Part shown: in pieces, positions 43,378-53,251 of the stretch
Numbering within the stretch: position 1 is the stretch's first letter
How the letters are laid out: each line of letters opens with the position of its first letter
From: Chromatiaceae bacterium
GTDB lineage: Bacteria > Pseudomonadota > Gammaproteobacteria > Chromatiales > Chromatiaceae
NCBI GenBank assembly: GCA_024235415.1
Contig: JACKML010000002.1
Coordinates: forward strand, 248,001-312,000
Direction: 5' to 3'
DNA length: 64,000 nt
Made by a program: the position numbers and the translations under genes
Notes under the pieces: generated by a model
What the model saw: the letters and a program-made list of their open reading frames with translations, nothing else
Told to the model about the DNA's origin: nothing
The model's database searches: none

Positions 43378-44214
43378 TCAGATCAGCGGTTCGTCTTGTC
43401 GCTGCTTGCCGTAACGCTGGATGATCTGTCCGACGTAGGCCTGGGTCTCGGCGTAGGGGGGGATGCCGCCGAAACGCTCTACTGCCGCTTCACCCGCGTT
43501 GTAACCAGCCAGGGTAAGCGTGAGATCGCCGTCGAAACGCTGCAGAAGCCAGCGTAGATACGCCATACCGCCTCGCAGGTTCTGCAGTGGCTCGAAAGGA
43601 TCCTTGACGCCAAAGCGTTTGGCCGTCGCCGGGATCAGCTGCATCAGGCCGAGGGCACCCTTGTGTGAGCGCGCGCGGGGATTGAAATTCGACTCGGCCC
43701 TCACCACCTCGAGCACCAGCGCCGGATCCAGATCGAACTGTGGTGCCAGTTCGTGGATAACCATCACCAGATCGGCACGGCGCGCATCGTCCAGTTGCAG
43801 GTCGGTGCCGTTCGCACTGACGCAAGCGGGTGATCCCGGCGTCGATGGCGGCAACGAGGCCATCAGGCGTTCCGGCGGCTGCTCCCCGAGGCGCTGTGCC
43901 TCGCGCAACCAGGCCGCGGCGAGCACCTCGTCACCCGGCATGCCCCGCCCCTGGAGGTACAGCCAACCCAGCTCGTAGGCCGCTGGACCGTGTCCTTTGC
44001 GCGCCGCAGCACACAGATACACGACCGCACGGTCGAGGTCGCGGGCAACCCCTTCCGCATGCAGGTAACGCAAGGCCTGATCGGTCAGGTCGGCGGGTGC
44101 CAGCCGTGGCGCGGCATACGCAGCACCGTGCAGCAGACAAAGCGCGACGGCTAACCGCAAAAGCGGGTACGCCAGTCGTCCGCGAAACATTCCTGAGGCT
44201 GTACTCATCAGCAT
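43378..44214 (-). CDS. Lytic transglycosylase with Sel1-like repeat
   Basis: A 278-residue periplasmic enzyme. The signal peptide ends near GAAYA. A short Sel1/TPR segment (about 40-110, AAYELGWLYLQGRGMPGDEV) is followed by a Slt-type transglycosylase domain (150-270) with the catalytic-type Glu in VVRAESNFNPRARS, KGALGLMQLIPATA, and LTLAGYNAGEAAV. It cleaves peptidoglycan glycan strands. The start is uncertain: ATG 44214 or 44208 both give a good signal, while ATG 44283 adds an odd N-terminal extension. Confidence 0.85.
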   Translation of the reverse strand: MLMSTASGMFRGRLAYPLLRLAVALCLLHGAAYAAPRLAPADLTDQALRYLHAEGVARDLDRAVVYLCAAARKGHGPAAYELGWLYLQGRGMPGDEVLAAAWLREAQRLGEQPPERLMASLPPSTPGSPACVSANGTDLQLDDARRADLVMVIHELAPQFDLDPALVLEVVRAESNFNPRARSHKGALGLMQLIPATAKRFGVKDPFEPLQNLRGGMAYLRWLLQRFDGDLTLTLAGYNAGEAAVERFGGIPPYAETQAYVGQIIQRYGKQRQDEPLI

Positions 44215-44369
44215 ATTGTCTTGCGAAGCAGGTTCTATGCCGCAAGCCAATACTCGCCTATATTTCAGTAGGTTACGCCGCATTTTTGTTCAAGTACTTT
44301 ATCAAGATGTAAAATAATGCGACACACAGCGCAGTCGATCAGCACCCCACCCTGGAGCCAGGCAATACC

Positions 44370-45836
44370 ATGCGACGACTCTCACCCGGCCATTGGTTCT
44401 CGCACCTGCTGGCACCCGATCCGCGCTATGCACTGACCGGCGCCCTGTTCCTGCGCCTGCTGGCGCTGATCTATCTGGCGGCATTCATCTCTGCCGCCAT
44501 CGAGATCACCGGGCTGGTTGGTGCAGACGGCATTCTGCCCGCAGGCGATCACCTGGGCCGCTTGCAGGAACGTGCCGGCACAGTCGCCTGGCTACGCTTT
44601 CCCACGCTTTTCTGGCTCGATCACAGCGACACCAGCCTGCAAGCCACGGCCTATGCCGGCTGCTTCTTCGCGGTAATGCTGCTGGCTGGATGGCGCCCGC
44701 TGTTGTCGACTGTCGCACTTTTCGTGCTGTACCTGTCGCTGTTTCGTGTCGGTCAGGTGTTCTTCAATTTCCAGTGGGACTACCTGCTGCTCGAAGCGGG
44801 GTTCCTTGCAATCTTCCTGACTGCCGGTCCGAACAGGCTGCTGGTGTTCCTGTTTCACTGGCTGTTGTTCCGGCTGCGCTTCCTTTCCGGGCTGTCGAAG
44901 ATCCTCACCGAGGATCCGACATGGGCCAACCTGACCACACTCAGGTACTACTTCGAGACCCAGCCCCTGCCGCACATGGGTTCCTGGTATGCCCACCAGC
45001 TGCCCGACTGGCTGCTGCGAACTGGCACCGGGTTCACGCTGTTCGTCGAACTGGTGGTGCCGTTTTTCATCTTCCTGCCACGCCCGTTCAGACTGTTTGC
45101 CGCACTGGCGACGATCGTCATCCAGCTGCTGATCATCCTCACCAGCAACCACAACTTCATCAATCTGCTGACGATCGCACTGTGCCTGTTTCTGCTCGAT
45201 GACCAGGCGCTACGCCGCGTATTGCCCCGCTGGCTGGTCGGTGACGCCACTGCGCAACCGCAGCGCAGCCTGGTGCTGAAGGCGCTGTTGATGCCGTTTG
45301 CGGCAGTGCTGTTGTGGACCAGTGCCACCACGATCCACGAATTCGTCACGGGCAGGCGCGACACTGGCAACTGGAACGCCCCGGTCAACTGGGTGACCGC
45401 CTACGGGCTGGGCAACGTCTACCACGTATTTCCCAACATGCAGACGCAACGCCAGGAACTGATCATTGAGGGCAGCATGGACGGACGTGTCTGGCAGCCT
45501 TACCTTTTTCGCTACAAACCGAACGGACCGACCGACCGGCCGCGCTTCATCGTACCCCTGCACCCGCGGTTGGATTGGATGATGTGGTTCGTGCCACCGC
45601 AGGATGCGTACATGCGCCGCTGGTTCGAAAACTTCCTGTGGCGGCTGCATACCAACTCACCGAACGTCACTGCGTTGCTGCGACACAACCCGTTCCCGCA
45701 TCAGGGGCCGCGTTACCTGCGCGTGCTGGCCTACCGCTACCGCTTCACCACCGCCGCCGAACGCGAGCGCAGCGGTGCAATCTGGGACACGCAGTTGCTG
45801 GGTGAATTTCCCAACGTGCCGCCACGCAAGCCCTGA
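44370..45836 (+). CDS. Lipase maturation factor family membrane protein
   Basis: A 488-residue protein with about ten TM helices and a C-terminal soluble domain, matching the LMF1-like family. Motifs: VFFNFQWDYLLLEAGFLAIF, LRYYFETQPLP, PLPHMGSWYAHQLP and RQELIIEGSMDGRVW, with PRLDWMMWF in the C-terminal domain. In vertebrates LMF1 folds lipases in the endoplasmic reticulum; bacterial homologues are uncharacterised. It has no lipase neighbour here, so its client is unknown. Confidence 0.85.
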   Translation: MRRLSPGHWFSHLLAPDPRYALTGALFLRLLALIYLAAFISAAIEITGLVGADGILPAGDHLGRLQERAGTVAWLRFPTLFWLDHSDTSLQATAYAGCFFAVMLLAGWRPLLSTVALFVLYLSLFRVGQVFFNFQWDYLLLEAGFLAIFLTAGPNRLLVFLFHWLLFRLRFLSGLSKILTEDPTWANLTTLRYYFETQPLPHMGSWYAHQLPDWLLRTGTGFTLFVELVVPFFIFLPRPFRLFAALATIVIQLLIILTSNHNFINLLTIALCLFLLDDQALRRVLPRWLVGDATAQPQRSLVLKALLMPFAAVLLWTSATTIHEFVTGRRDTGNWNAPVNWVTAYGLGNVYHVFPNMQTQRQELIIEGSMDGRVWQPYLFRYKPNGPTDRPRFIVPLHPRLDWMMWFVPPQDAYMRRWFENFLWRLHTNSPNVTALLRHNPFPHQGPRYLRVLAYRYRFTTAAERERSGAIWDTQLLGEFPNVPPRKP

Positions 45837-45845
45837 AGGCCGCGC

Positions 45846-46586
45846 TCAATGGCGAAAGAACCCGCGGGCACGCAGGAACTCGAGCATGTGTTCACGTTTT
45901 TTGCCCTGCATCGCCGTGGCGACCGCGCTGCTCCAGTCACTGAGTTTGACGTTGCTGCCGCGCCCCGCGTAGTAATCGGCCATCACACGGTCGTACCCGG
46001 ACACCTCCTGTTCCGACAACTCACGATAGCTGTCCTGGTGGAGCACGTAATCGACCGGCATGCGCGGCTTGACCGGATTTGCCTCGTCCGGCCAGCCAAG
46101 GCACATACCGAATACCGGTGTCACCAGCTCGGGCAGGCCGAGCTGTTCGACCACGACCTGTGGCGCATTGCGGATGCCGCCGATGAATACGCCACCGAGG
46201 CCCTGCGACTCGGCAGCGAGCAAGACATTCTGCGCCATCAGGGCGACATCGACGATGGCAGCCAGGCCGTGTTCCGAATACCCGTCCAGCGCCCCTTTTC
46301 CGGCACGCCTGCAGGCGCCGTCGATTCGCCGGAGGTCGGCACAGAACACCAGGAACTCCGGTGCCTGTTCGATCCAGACCTGCCCCCCGGCTGCCGTGGC
46401 GATCGCCGCCCTGGCCTCCGCGCGGGTCACGCGGATCACCGAATAGGCCTGGATGAAACTCGAGGTCGCCGCGGCCTGGCCGCAACGGATCAATGACTCG
46501 AGCTGGCCCGGGTCGAGTGGCCGCGGCAAAAAGCGCCGCACCGAACTGTGCTGCAATTGCAGTTGCTGTGTGGTCGTCAATGACAT
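45846..46586 (-). CDS. Oxygen-insensitive NADPH nitroreductase (NfsA-like)
   Basis: A 246-residue FMN-dependent nitroreductase. The N-terminal HSSVRRFLPRPL and QAAATSSFIQAYSVIRV contact FMN. AAESQGLGGVFIGGIRN and PVFGMCLGWPDEA...VKPRMPVDYVLHQ are the NfsA signatures. It reduces nitro compounds or quinones by two-electron steps. It lies 4 bp downstream of the TRAP permease stop on the same strand, so it is probably co-transcribed. Confidence 0.86.
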   Translation of the reverse strand: MSLTTTQQLQLQHSSVRRFLPRPLDPGQLESLIRCGQAAATSSFIQAYSVIRVTRAEARAAIATAAGGQVWIEQAPEFLVFCADLRRIDGACRRAGKGALDGYSEHGLAAIVDVALMAQNVLLAAESQGLGGVFIGGIRNAPQVVVEQLGLPELVTPVFGMCLGWPDEANPVKPRMPVDYVLHQDSYRELSEQEVSGYDRVMADYYAGRGSNVKLSDWSSAVATAMQGKKREHMLEFLRARGFFRH

Positions 46587-46590
46587 GCTG

Positions 46591-48732
46591 TCAGGAAGGT
46601 TGCTGTGTGTTGGCGAGGCGTCGTGACATCACGATATCCCAGGCAAGAAATCCGCAAAATACCACCAGGCCGCCCCAGTGCAACAGCGGCTGACCGGGAT
46701 ACATCAGGCACACGGCGATCCCGGCGAGCAGCAGTCGCGTCACGATGCCGTGGTCGCGTTCGAGGTGGCCCTGGAAAGCAGCGGCAAATGCGTACAGCCC
46801 CACCAGGGTGAAAAAGAAGATCTCGATCATGGTCGGCCAGTCGCCGTACAGAAACGGCGTGTACGCGAACAACAGCGGCATGATGTAAAGCCCCTTGGCC
46901 AGCTTCCACGAGGTAAAACCGGTGCGGATCTGCGGCGTGCCGGCGATCGCCGCCGCGGCAAAGGCAGTCAGGCAGACCGGCGGGGTCACATTGCTGTCCT
47001 GGCTCAGCCAGAAGATGATCATGTGCGCCGACAACAGGATCCCCAGAAGCAGCGCCGGGTCGAGCACCTGATCATACAGGCCGGTCACCAATGAGGGATC
47101 GATAGTGCGCAGCGCCTCGACGATGCCCCGCGCGTCCTCGGCCGACATGCTTTGCCCCAGCAGTCCCAGCTTGTCCGGCGCCGCCAGCATCAGCATCGCG
47201 CCGACCGCCTCGGGCAGTGCCTGACCGGCCGCGATCACGTCGACCAATTGAGCATCGGCGATCAGGTTGTACAGCGCAGGTGCCGACAGTGTCGCGAGCA
47301 CGATATAGGCCGCAGTCACCGGCAGACCCATCCCGAGTACCAGCGAGGCCAGCGCGACCAGGGTCAGGGCGATCACGAGATTGCCGCCCGCCCATTGCTG
47401 AATCATCAGCGACAGCGTGTTGCCAACGCCGGTCATCGCGATCACGTTCACCACCAACCCGACAGCGACCAGCAGCAGACCGGTGGTGACCATGTTGCGG
47501 CTGCCCAGCGCAAGCGCGTCGAGGATGTCCCTTGGGCGCATCTTGCGCGGGGTCAGCCAGCTGGCACCGATCACGGTGAGGATTGCCACGCCGGCGGCAT
47601 AGGTCGGCGTGTAACCGGAGACCAGCATCCCGATCAGCACAGCAATAGGCAGGACGAATACCACGCCGCCTTCCCTGAGCACACTCATCAGGCTGGTGCC
47701 CGGGTCCGGCTCATCGGTCGAAAACCCCAGGCGCTTGGCCTCCAGCCGGACGAAGAAGGCCACGGACAGGAAATACAGCAGCGCCGGCAGGAACGACACC
47801 ACCACGATATGGGTATACGGAATCTGCGTATAACTGGCCATCACGAAGGCCCCCGCGCCCATGATCGGCGGCATCAATTGCCCACCGGTACTCGCGGCGG
47901 CCTCGACGCCGGCGGCAAAACGGGGGGGGAAACCGGCGCGCTTCATCAACGGTATCGTGATCACGCCGGTCGATACCGTGTTGGCGATCGACGAGCCCGA
48001 GATGGTCCCGGTGAGGCCGGACGCGACCACGGCAACCAGCCCAGGCCCGCCCACCACGCGCCCCGCGACCACACGTGCCATGGCGACAACAAAGTCGCCG
48101 GCCCCGGAGCGAACGAGGAAGGCACCGAACAGGATGAACATGAATACGAACGAGACCGAGATCTGCGCGATGCTGCCAAACAGCGCGTCGTCACCGTAGA
48201 TGCTGCGGAACAGCAGCGTCTCCGAACTCAGGCCGGCGAACTTGAACACATTGTCGAGCCAACCACCCCACCCCACGACATAGGTCAGGGCCAACACGAT
48301 CAACACCGGGATGACGGGGCCCGTGGTGCGCCGGGTCAGTTCGATCGCCGCGACGATGGTCACCAGCGCAAGGACCTTCTCCCAGTCGCTCATGTGCACA
48401 CCGCGTGCGTAGATGCCGTCCTCGGCACCGACGATCCACAGCGTCGCACCGAAAAACACGATGCCGAGCAACAGGTCGAACACCAGCCAGGCCCTGGACC
48501 CGGCCATACCGGCGGAGCGCACGGCCGGATAGAGCAGAATCGCCAGCATGCCGAGGCCGACGAAGTGCAGCGTGCTCTGCCACTGCGTCGAGAACAGCGT
48601 CGTGAAGTTCATCAGCAGGTGCAGTACCGCCACGGCGGCGCCAATCCAGTAGACACCGTGCCGGACCCATGGCTGTTGACGCAGGCCGAATTCGAGTGAA
48701 CCGGCCTGCGGCGGCGTCGAACCGTCGTTCAT
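46591..48732 (-). CDS. TRAP transporter permease, fused small and large subunits
   Basis: A 713-residue membrane protein of the TRAP 4TM/12TM fusion class. The N-terminal DctQ-like part (about 1-165) is joined to a DctM-like part with GLTGTISGSSIANTVSTGVI, AAASTGGQLMPPIMGAGAFVM, LGMGLPVTAAYIVLATLSAP and the later SQDSNVTPPVCLTAFAAAA. It imports an organic acid with Na+ or H+. The TAXI-type binding protein gene lies 38 bp upstream. The substrate is unknown. Confidence 0.92.
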   Translation of the reverse strand: MNDGSTPPQAGSLEFGLRQQPWVRHGVYWIGAAVAVLHLLMNFTTLFSTQWQSTLHFVGLGMLAILLYPAVRSAGMAGSRAWLVFDLLLGIVFFGATLWIVGAEDGIYARGVHMSDWEKVLALVTIVAAIELTRRTTGPVIPVLIVLALTYVVGWGGWLDNVFKFAGLSSETLLFRSIYGDDALFGSIAQISVSFVFMFILFGAFLVRSGAGDFVVAMARVVAGRVVGGPGLVAVVASGLTGTISGSSIANTVSTGVITIPLMKRAGFPPRFAAGVEAAASTGGQLMPPIMGAGAFVMASYTQIPYTHIVVVSFLPALLYFLSVAFFVRLEAKRLGFSTDEPDPGTSLMSVLREGGVVFVLPIAVLIGMLVSGYTPTYAAGVAILTVIGASWLTPRKMRPRDILDALALGSRNMVTTGLLLVAVGLVVNVIAMTGVGNTLSLMIQQWAGGNLVIALTLVALASLVLGMGLPVTAAYIVLATLSAPALYNLIADAQLVDVIAAGQALPEAVGAMLMLAAPDKLGLLGQSMSAEDARGIVEALRTIDPSLVTGLYDQVLDPALLLGILLSAHMIIFWLSQDSNVTPPVCLTAFAAAAIAGTPQIRTGFTSWKLAKGLYIMPLLFAYTPFLYGDWPTMIEIFFFTLVGLYAFAAAFQGHLERDHGIVTRLLLAGIAVCLMYPGQPLLHWGGLVVFCGFLAWDIVMSRRLANTQQPS

Positions 48733-48770
48733 TTGCTAGGGCAGCCGCCGGGCAGCGGCCGCCGAACCTG

Positions 48771-49784
48771 TCACTGGGAAATCAGGCGGTCAGGAATCGT
48801 CAGCCCCGCCTCCTTGAAGTAACGCGCGGCGCCCGGGTGCAACGGCATCGGCAGACCGGCGATGGCTTTCTCCAGCGCCATGGCCGTAGTGGCCTTGTGG
48901 ATGGCCTGCAGGAAGCCGAGATTTTCGTAAATCGTCTTGGTGATCATATAGACATCGTCGTCCGACACATCGGCACGCACCGCGAGGAAGTTGGGCTGCG
49001 CAATGGTCGTGATATCGGCATCCTGACCCGGATAGGTGCCAGCCGGAATCAGGTAGGGTGTCCACAGTTCCATCCCGCCGTCTGCCTTTACCGCCTGCTC
49101 AGGGGTGAAAGACAGCAGGCGGACATCGTCGCCGCGCGCCGCCAGCAGCTTGGTCACCGCACCGACCGGTACGCCTGCCGGGGTGCCGATCAGGTCGGCC
49201 TTGCCGTCCTGCATCGCACTGGCCAACGCACCATAGCCGCCGTAAAACAGCTCATAGCGCTTGTCGATATCGACACCGAGGTTGGCGAAGATGGTGCGGC
49301 TCGAACCCAGTGAGCCGGAGTTCTTCTTGCCGAACCCGGCAACGCTGCTGATGCCCTCGACGTCGGCGATCGTGCCGGTCTTCGCGTACTCGGCCTTGAC
49401 CAGGAAATGCTCCACGTTCTGCCACAGCATCGTGACCGCGCGCAGCCCGGTCTGCGGGCCGTCGTTGGCCAGCGGCCCGGTGCCCTTCCAGGCGTAGGCA
49501 CCGTACAGGCCCTGCAGGATTGCAAACTGGGTCTCGTTGTCACGCAGCAGCTTGATGTTTTCGCCGGACCCGGCGGAGCTGATCGCGGACATGTTGATCT
49601 TCTGCGTCGGCTGCAGCTTCACCTTGACCAGCGTGGACAGCGCGACACCCACCGGATAGTAGGTGCCGCCAGTACTCGCGGTCGCCATCAGGTAGTCACC
49701 CTCGGCCATCGCCGTGGTCATCGAACCCGTACCGAACAACGCGAACGCGGCACCCAACAGTGCCTTGCGAATGGCTGTATTCAT
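48771..49784 (-). CDS. TAXI family TRAP transporter solute-binding protein
   Basis: A 337-residue periplasmic receptor. The signal peptide ends near TTAMAE. The TAXI signature TASTGGTYYPVGVALSTLV is followed by SAGSGENIKLLRDNETQFAI and a C-terminal lobe. It delivers ligand to the fused permease downstream. The substrate cannot be told; some TAXI proteins bind glutamate or dicarboxylates. Confidence 0.9.
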   Translation of the reverse strand: MNTAIRKALLGAAFALFGTGSMTTAMAEGDYLMATASTGGTYYPVGVALSTLVKVKLQPTQKINMSAISSAGSGENIKLLRDNETQFAILQGLYGAYAWKGTGPLANDGPQTGLRAVTMLWQNVEHFLVKAEYAKTGTIADVEGISSVAGFGKKNSGSLGSSRTIFANLGVDIDKRYELFYGGYGALASAMQDGKADLIGTPAGVPVGAVTKLLAARGDDVRLLSFTPEQAVKADGGMELWTPYLIPAGTYPGQDADITTIAQPNFLAVRADVSDDDVYMITKTIYENLGFLQAIHKATTAMALEKAIAGLPMPLHPGAARYFKEAGLTIPDRLISQ

Positions 49785-49920
49785 GTCATCTCCTCCCGAG
49801 TGGCTTCTTTTTTGTGCAGCAATGGTTCCGCGCCGCTCCAGGCAGACTAGTCAACCTGGCGCCGGTAAAACGCGCCAATTTGCAGGGAAACCCCCCACCA
49901 GCCTGACTCGCCGACTGTTT

Positions 49921-50355
49921 TCACTGCCCCGACGCGTGCGGACAGTTCTCACGTGTGCAACGACCATAGATGATCAGCGAATGGTCACTGATCGCAAAAC
50001 CGCGTTTGGCCGCGATATCCTTCTGGCATTTTTCGATGGTTTCGTCCACGAACTCCTCGACCCGGCCGCATTGCTCGCAGACGATATGGTCGTGGTGATG
50101 GCCGCGGTCGAGCTCGAACACCGCCTGGCCACCCTCGAAATGATGCTTCTCGGCAAGACCGGCACTGACGAACTGGGTCAGGACGCGATACACGGTCGCC
50201 AACCCGATCTCTTCGCCGCGTTCGAGCAGCGCCTTGTAGACATCTTCGGCCGTCATGTGCCGCGAGTCATTGGACTCCAGAATCTCGAGGATTTTTACCC
50301 GCGGTAACGTGACCTTCAGTCCCGCCTTGCGAATATCCTGGTTCTCCACCGCCAC
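49921..50355 (-). CDS. fur: Ferric uptake regulator Fur
   Basis: A 144-residue metalloregulator repressing iron-uptake genes when Fe(II) is bound. Seen: N-terminal winged helix (KAGLKVTLPRVKILEILES, HMTAEDVYKALLE), metal motif HHHDHIVCEQC, and a C-terminal Cys pair CTRENC. The gene is divergent from bamE across 76 bp, the usual gammaproteobacterial arrangement. Confidence 0.95.
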   Translation of the reverse strand: MAVENQDIRKAGLKVTLPRVKILEILESNDSRHMTAEDVYKALLERGEEIGLATVYRVLTQFVSAGLAEKHHFEGGQAVFELDRGHHHDHIVCEQCGRVEEFVDETIEKCQKDIAAKRGFAISDHSLIIYGRCTRENCPHASGQ

Positions 50356-50431
50356 CTCCGACGCATGTAAAGTTGCCGGGGATCCGTTATCATTTCGGAC
50401 CTTTCCATGCCGGCGATATTGTCACTGGAAT

Positions 50432-50944
50432 ATGCGTAAGCTTCTCATTTTCATTACCATCCCCGCAACCTTGATCGCTGGCGGCTGCAGCACGGTGAGC
50501 GATGGCGCGCGTTCACTGGGAAGCGTTACCAACGTGATTCCCGATGCGCTGGACAAGGCACCCCTGATCTACCGCCCGGAGATCCAGCAGGGTAACGTCG
50601 TCACCCAGGAACAGGTCAACGAATTGAAGCCCGGGATGACCAAGCGGCAGGTCCGGTTCCTGCTCGGGACCCCGATGCTCAGCGACGTGTTCCATGCCGA
50701 TCGCTGGGACTATGCCTATACCTTCGGTGTCGGCAGCAAACCCGCAGAGATCCGCCGGGTGACCGTCTACTTCCAGGACGACAGGCTGTCGCGGATCACC
50801 GGCGACACGCGACCGCAACCGCCCGAGGAACGCACGGAGAAAAAGAAAGAGGCCGTGGTATCGGTGCCGGACTGGGATCCGGGTGCCAAGACCCTGTGGC
50901 AGAGGACGCTGAACAGCGTCGGACTGGAGACCAAGGAGGAGTAA
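50432..50944 (+). CDS. bamE: Outer-membrane assembly lipoprotein BamE (SmpA)
   Basis: A 170-residue lipoprotein of the BAM complex that inserts beta-barrel proteins. The lipobox LIAGGC places Cys at about residue 19. The BamE core is IYRPEIQQGNVVTQEQVNEL, PGMTKRQVRFLLGTPM and FHADRWDYAYTF. A charged C-terminal extension (EERTEKKKEAV onward) is longer than in E. coli (113 residues). ATG 50432 gives the signal; the upstream open frame is antisense to fur. Confidence 0.93.
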   Translation: MRKLLIFITIPATLIAGGCSTVSDGARSLGSVTNVIPDALDKAPLIYRPEIQQGNVVTQEQVNELKPGMTKRQVRFLLGTPMLSDVFHADRWDYAYTFGVGSKPAEIRRVTVYFQDDRLSRITGDTRPQPPEERTEKKKEAVVSVPDWDPGAKTLWQRTLNSVGLETKEE

Positions 50945-50971
50945 ACCGCGGCGGATTCGCCAGAACCCTGC

Positions 50972-51298
50972 CTACTCCTCCGCCTCCTGTTCGCGCGCAC
51001 CCTTTTTCATCACCTTGCCTTCGGCTGCACGTTTCTTGCGCGCCTCTTTCGGATCGGCGATCAGCGGGCGGTAGATCTCGATGCGATCACCGTCGTTCAG
51101 GGTTGCCGCCAATGCGGACGCCTTGCCAAAGACCCCTACCTTGTTACTGGCCAGGTCGATCTCCGGAAACCGCTCCAGCAGGCCGGATCGACGAATCACC
51201 GCCTCGACGGTCGCGTTTGCCGGCACATGTAATTGTTCGAGTGCCTGCTCCCCTGGCCTGGCATACACAACCTCGACCGTAATCTGCGGCTCAACCAC
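50972..51298 (-). CDS. rnfH: RnfH/RatB family ubiquitin-like protein
   Basis: A 108-residue beta-grasp protein with ITVEVVYARPGEQALEQ, ASNKVGVFGKASALAATLND and GDRIEIYRPLIADPKEARKK. It is regularly linked to ratA and smpB; its function is unsettled. The start is GTG 51298, overlapping the ratA stop by 8 bp. The lysine-rich tail ends the protein. Confidence 0.9.
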   Translation of the reverse strand: MVEPQITVEVVYARPGEQALEQLHVPANATVEAVIRRSGLLERFPEIDLASNKVGVFGKASALAATLNDGDRIEIYRPLIADPKEARKKRAAEGKVMKKGAREQEAEE

Positions 51299-51725
51299 TG
51301 TAGACCTCGCGTGCCCGCTGAACAAATGACGCCACCAGCGAGTTTGCCACCTGGTGAAAAACCTTTCCAAATGCCGCATCGATGAGCTTGCCGGAGAATT
51401 CGAACTCCAGGACCAAAGCCACCTTGCATGCGTCTTCACGCAGCGCGATGAACTGCCATTCGCCGTGCAGGCTCCTGAACGGCCCTTCATGCAAGTCAAT
51501 GCCCATCCATGACGGAGGATCGAGCCGGTTGCAGGTGGAAAAGGCCTGCGTTATCCCCAGGCGCGACACCTCGATCCTGCCACACAATTGGTCTTCGCTC
51601 TTGGAGATCAGTTTCGAATCACTGCACCAGGGCAGGAAATCCTTGTAGTGCTCGACGTCGGCCACCAGATCGAACATCGCCTGCGCCGAGAACGGCACCA
51701 ACGCGGATTTTTCCACGCGGGCCAA
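51291..51725 (-). CDS. ratA: RatA / COQ10-like START-domain protein
   Basis: A 144-residue START-fold protein related to mitochondrial COQ10 (quinone binding) and described in E. coli as the ribosome-association toxin RatA. Seen: FDLVADVEHYKDFLPWC, AFSTCNRLDP, and LEFEFSGKLIDAAFGKVFHQ. The start is TTG 51725, with GGGGTG about 8 bp upstream. It abuts the symporter stop, so the transcription unit is symporter-ratA-rnfH. Confidence 0.9.
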   Translation of the reverse strand: MARVEKSALVPFSAQAMFDLVADVEHYKDFLPWCSDSKLISKSEDQLCGRIEVSRLGITQAFSTCNRLDPPSWMGIDLHEGPFRSLHGEWQFIALREDACKVALVLEFEFSGKLIDAAFGKVFHQVANSLVASFVQRAREVYSG

Positions 51726-53138
51726 CTAAAACACCCCGACCGAATTCAGGAACACGATCGCGATGCCGATCGGCGACACATAGCGGATCACCAACCACCA
51801 CGCATCGAAAAGGCGTTGCCGGCTGATCGCCAGTTCTTCGAGCGCCATGTGTCGCGCAGCGCCGTAGCCGACGAACAGCGCGATCAGCAGGCCGCCCAGC
51901 GGCAGCATCACATTGGAGGCGAGGAAGTCCTTGAGCTCGAAAAAGGTCTTGCCGAACACCTGGTACTCCTCGCCGGACCAGATGTTGAACGACAGCACGG
52001 AGGCGATCCCCAGCAGCCAGGCCAGTGCGCCGACCAGCCACGCGGCCGGGGCGCGTCGCCAGTTACGGGTATCGACCAGCCAGGCCACCGCCGGCTCGGC
52101 GATCGAGATCGACGACGACCAGGCCGCAAACACGAGCAGCACAAAAAACATCGTACCGAACCACTGGCCGCCCGGCATGTTGCCGAATGCGATCGGCAGG
52201 GTCTGGAAGATAAGGCCAGGCCCTGCCGCCGGCTCTAACCCGCTGGCGAACACGATCGGGAAGATCGCCAGCCCCGCCAGCAGTGCCACCGCGGTATCGG
52301 CAACCGCGATCGTTATGGTGGCGCCGGTTATCGAGGCATGTTCAGGCACGTAGGCACCATAGGCCATGATTGCCCCCATCCCCAGGCTCAGCGTAAAGAA
52401 CGCATGGCCCATGGCCACCAGCACCGGTTCGCCAGTGAAGCGGCACTCCGGTGTCGCTGCCGGTCCGGTACACAACTGGAATACGCGGGAGAAGTCTGCT
52501 TCAAAAAGGAATGCGAAGCCGCGGGCGAAATCGCCTTCGACAACGGCGTAACCCACCATCACCAACAGCATCACGAACAACACCGGCATCAGCACCGACA
52601 CTGCACGCTCCAGGCCCTGACGTACGCCGCGCGCGACCACCATCGTGGTCATCAACATGAACACCGAGTGCCAGATCATCAACTGCACAGGCGATCCGGT
52701 GAGGTCGCCAAACAGCCTGGCCGCACTCTCGCCCGTCACACCGTTCAGAGCACCGCCAGCGGTCTGGAATACGTACGCCAGCGCCCAGCCGGCGATAACG
52801 CTGTAAAAGGAAAGAATCAGGAATCCCGCAACCACACCCGAGTATCCGACCAGGCTCCACGCCGGCGACGAACCCTCCTCGCGAGCCAGTCGGCCCATGG
52901 TGCTGATCGGGCTGGCCCGACCGCGCCGGCCAAGCAGTATCTCTGCCATCATGATCGGGATCCCGATCAGGGCGATGCACAGCAGATAGACGACGACAAA
53001 CGCACCGCCACCGTACTGGCCCGTGATATAGGGAAACTTCCAGATGTTGCCGAGGCCAACGGCCGAACCGATGGTCGCCATGACGAACACCGTCCTGGAC
53101 GACCACATGCCGTGCATCGAGACACGCTGGTTGCTCAT
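51726..53138 (-). CDS. Neurotransmitter:sodium symporter (NSS) family transporter
   Basis: A 470-residue transporter with about 12 TM helices. TM1 carries the NSS signature TIGSAVGLGNIWKFPYI, followed by GGGAFVVVYLLCIALIGIP; TM6-TM8 include AFFTLSLGMGAIMAYGAY and FAAWSSSISIAEP. It imports an amino acid or related amine with Na+. The substrate is unknown. Its presence between smpB and ratA is an insertion in the usual smpB/ratA neighbourhood. Confidence 0.9.
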   Translation of the reverse strand: MSNQRVSMHGMWSSRTVFVMATIGSAVGLGNIWKFPYITGQYGGGAFVVVYLLCIALIGIPIMMAEILLGRRGRASPISTMGRLAREEGSSPAWSLVGYSGVVAGFLILSFYSVIAGWALAYVFQTAGGALNGVTGESAARLFGDLTGSPVQLMIWHSVFMLMTTMVVARGVRQGLERAVSVLMPVLFVMLLVMVGYAVVEGDFARGFAFLFEADFSRVFQLCTGPAATPECRFTGEPVLVAMGHAFFTLSLGMGAIMAYGAYVPEHASITGATITIAVADTAVALLAGLAIFPIVFASGLEPAAGPGLIFQTLPIAFGNMPGGQWFGTMFFVLLVFAAWSSSISIAEPAVAWLVDTRNWRRAPAAWLVGALAWLLGIASVLSFNIWSGEEYQVFGKTFFELKDFLASNVMLPLGGLLIALFVGYGAARHMALEELAISRQRLFDAWWLVIRYVSPIGIAIVFLNSVGVF

Positions 53139-53251
53139 AGATCCTCAGACCACCGACAGGGCTTCCCCGAATCGGGCATTTTCGCGGATCGTCCTGACCC
53201 ATACAAGGCGCCCGGCTGCACCGGTGCTACCGCGTGATACACTCGCGCGCC

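Noticed and set aside
47152..48699. 515-codon plus-strand ORF
   Set aside because: Exact antisense of the TRAP permease; Gln/His/Arg-rich composition typical of shadow frames.
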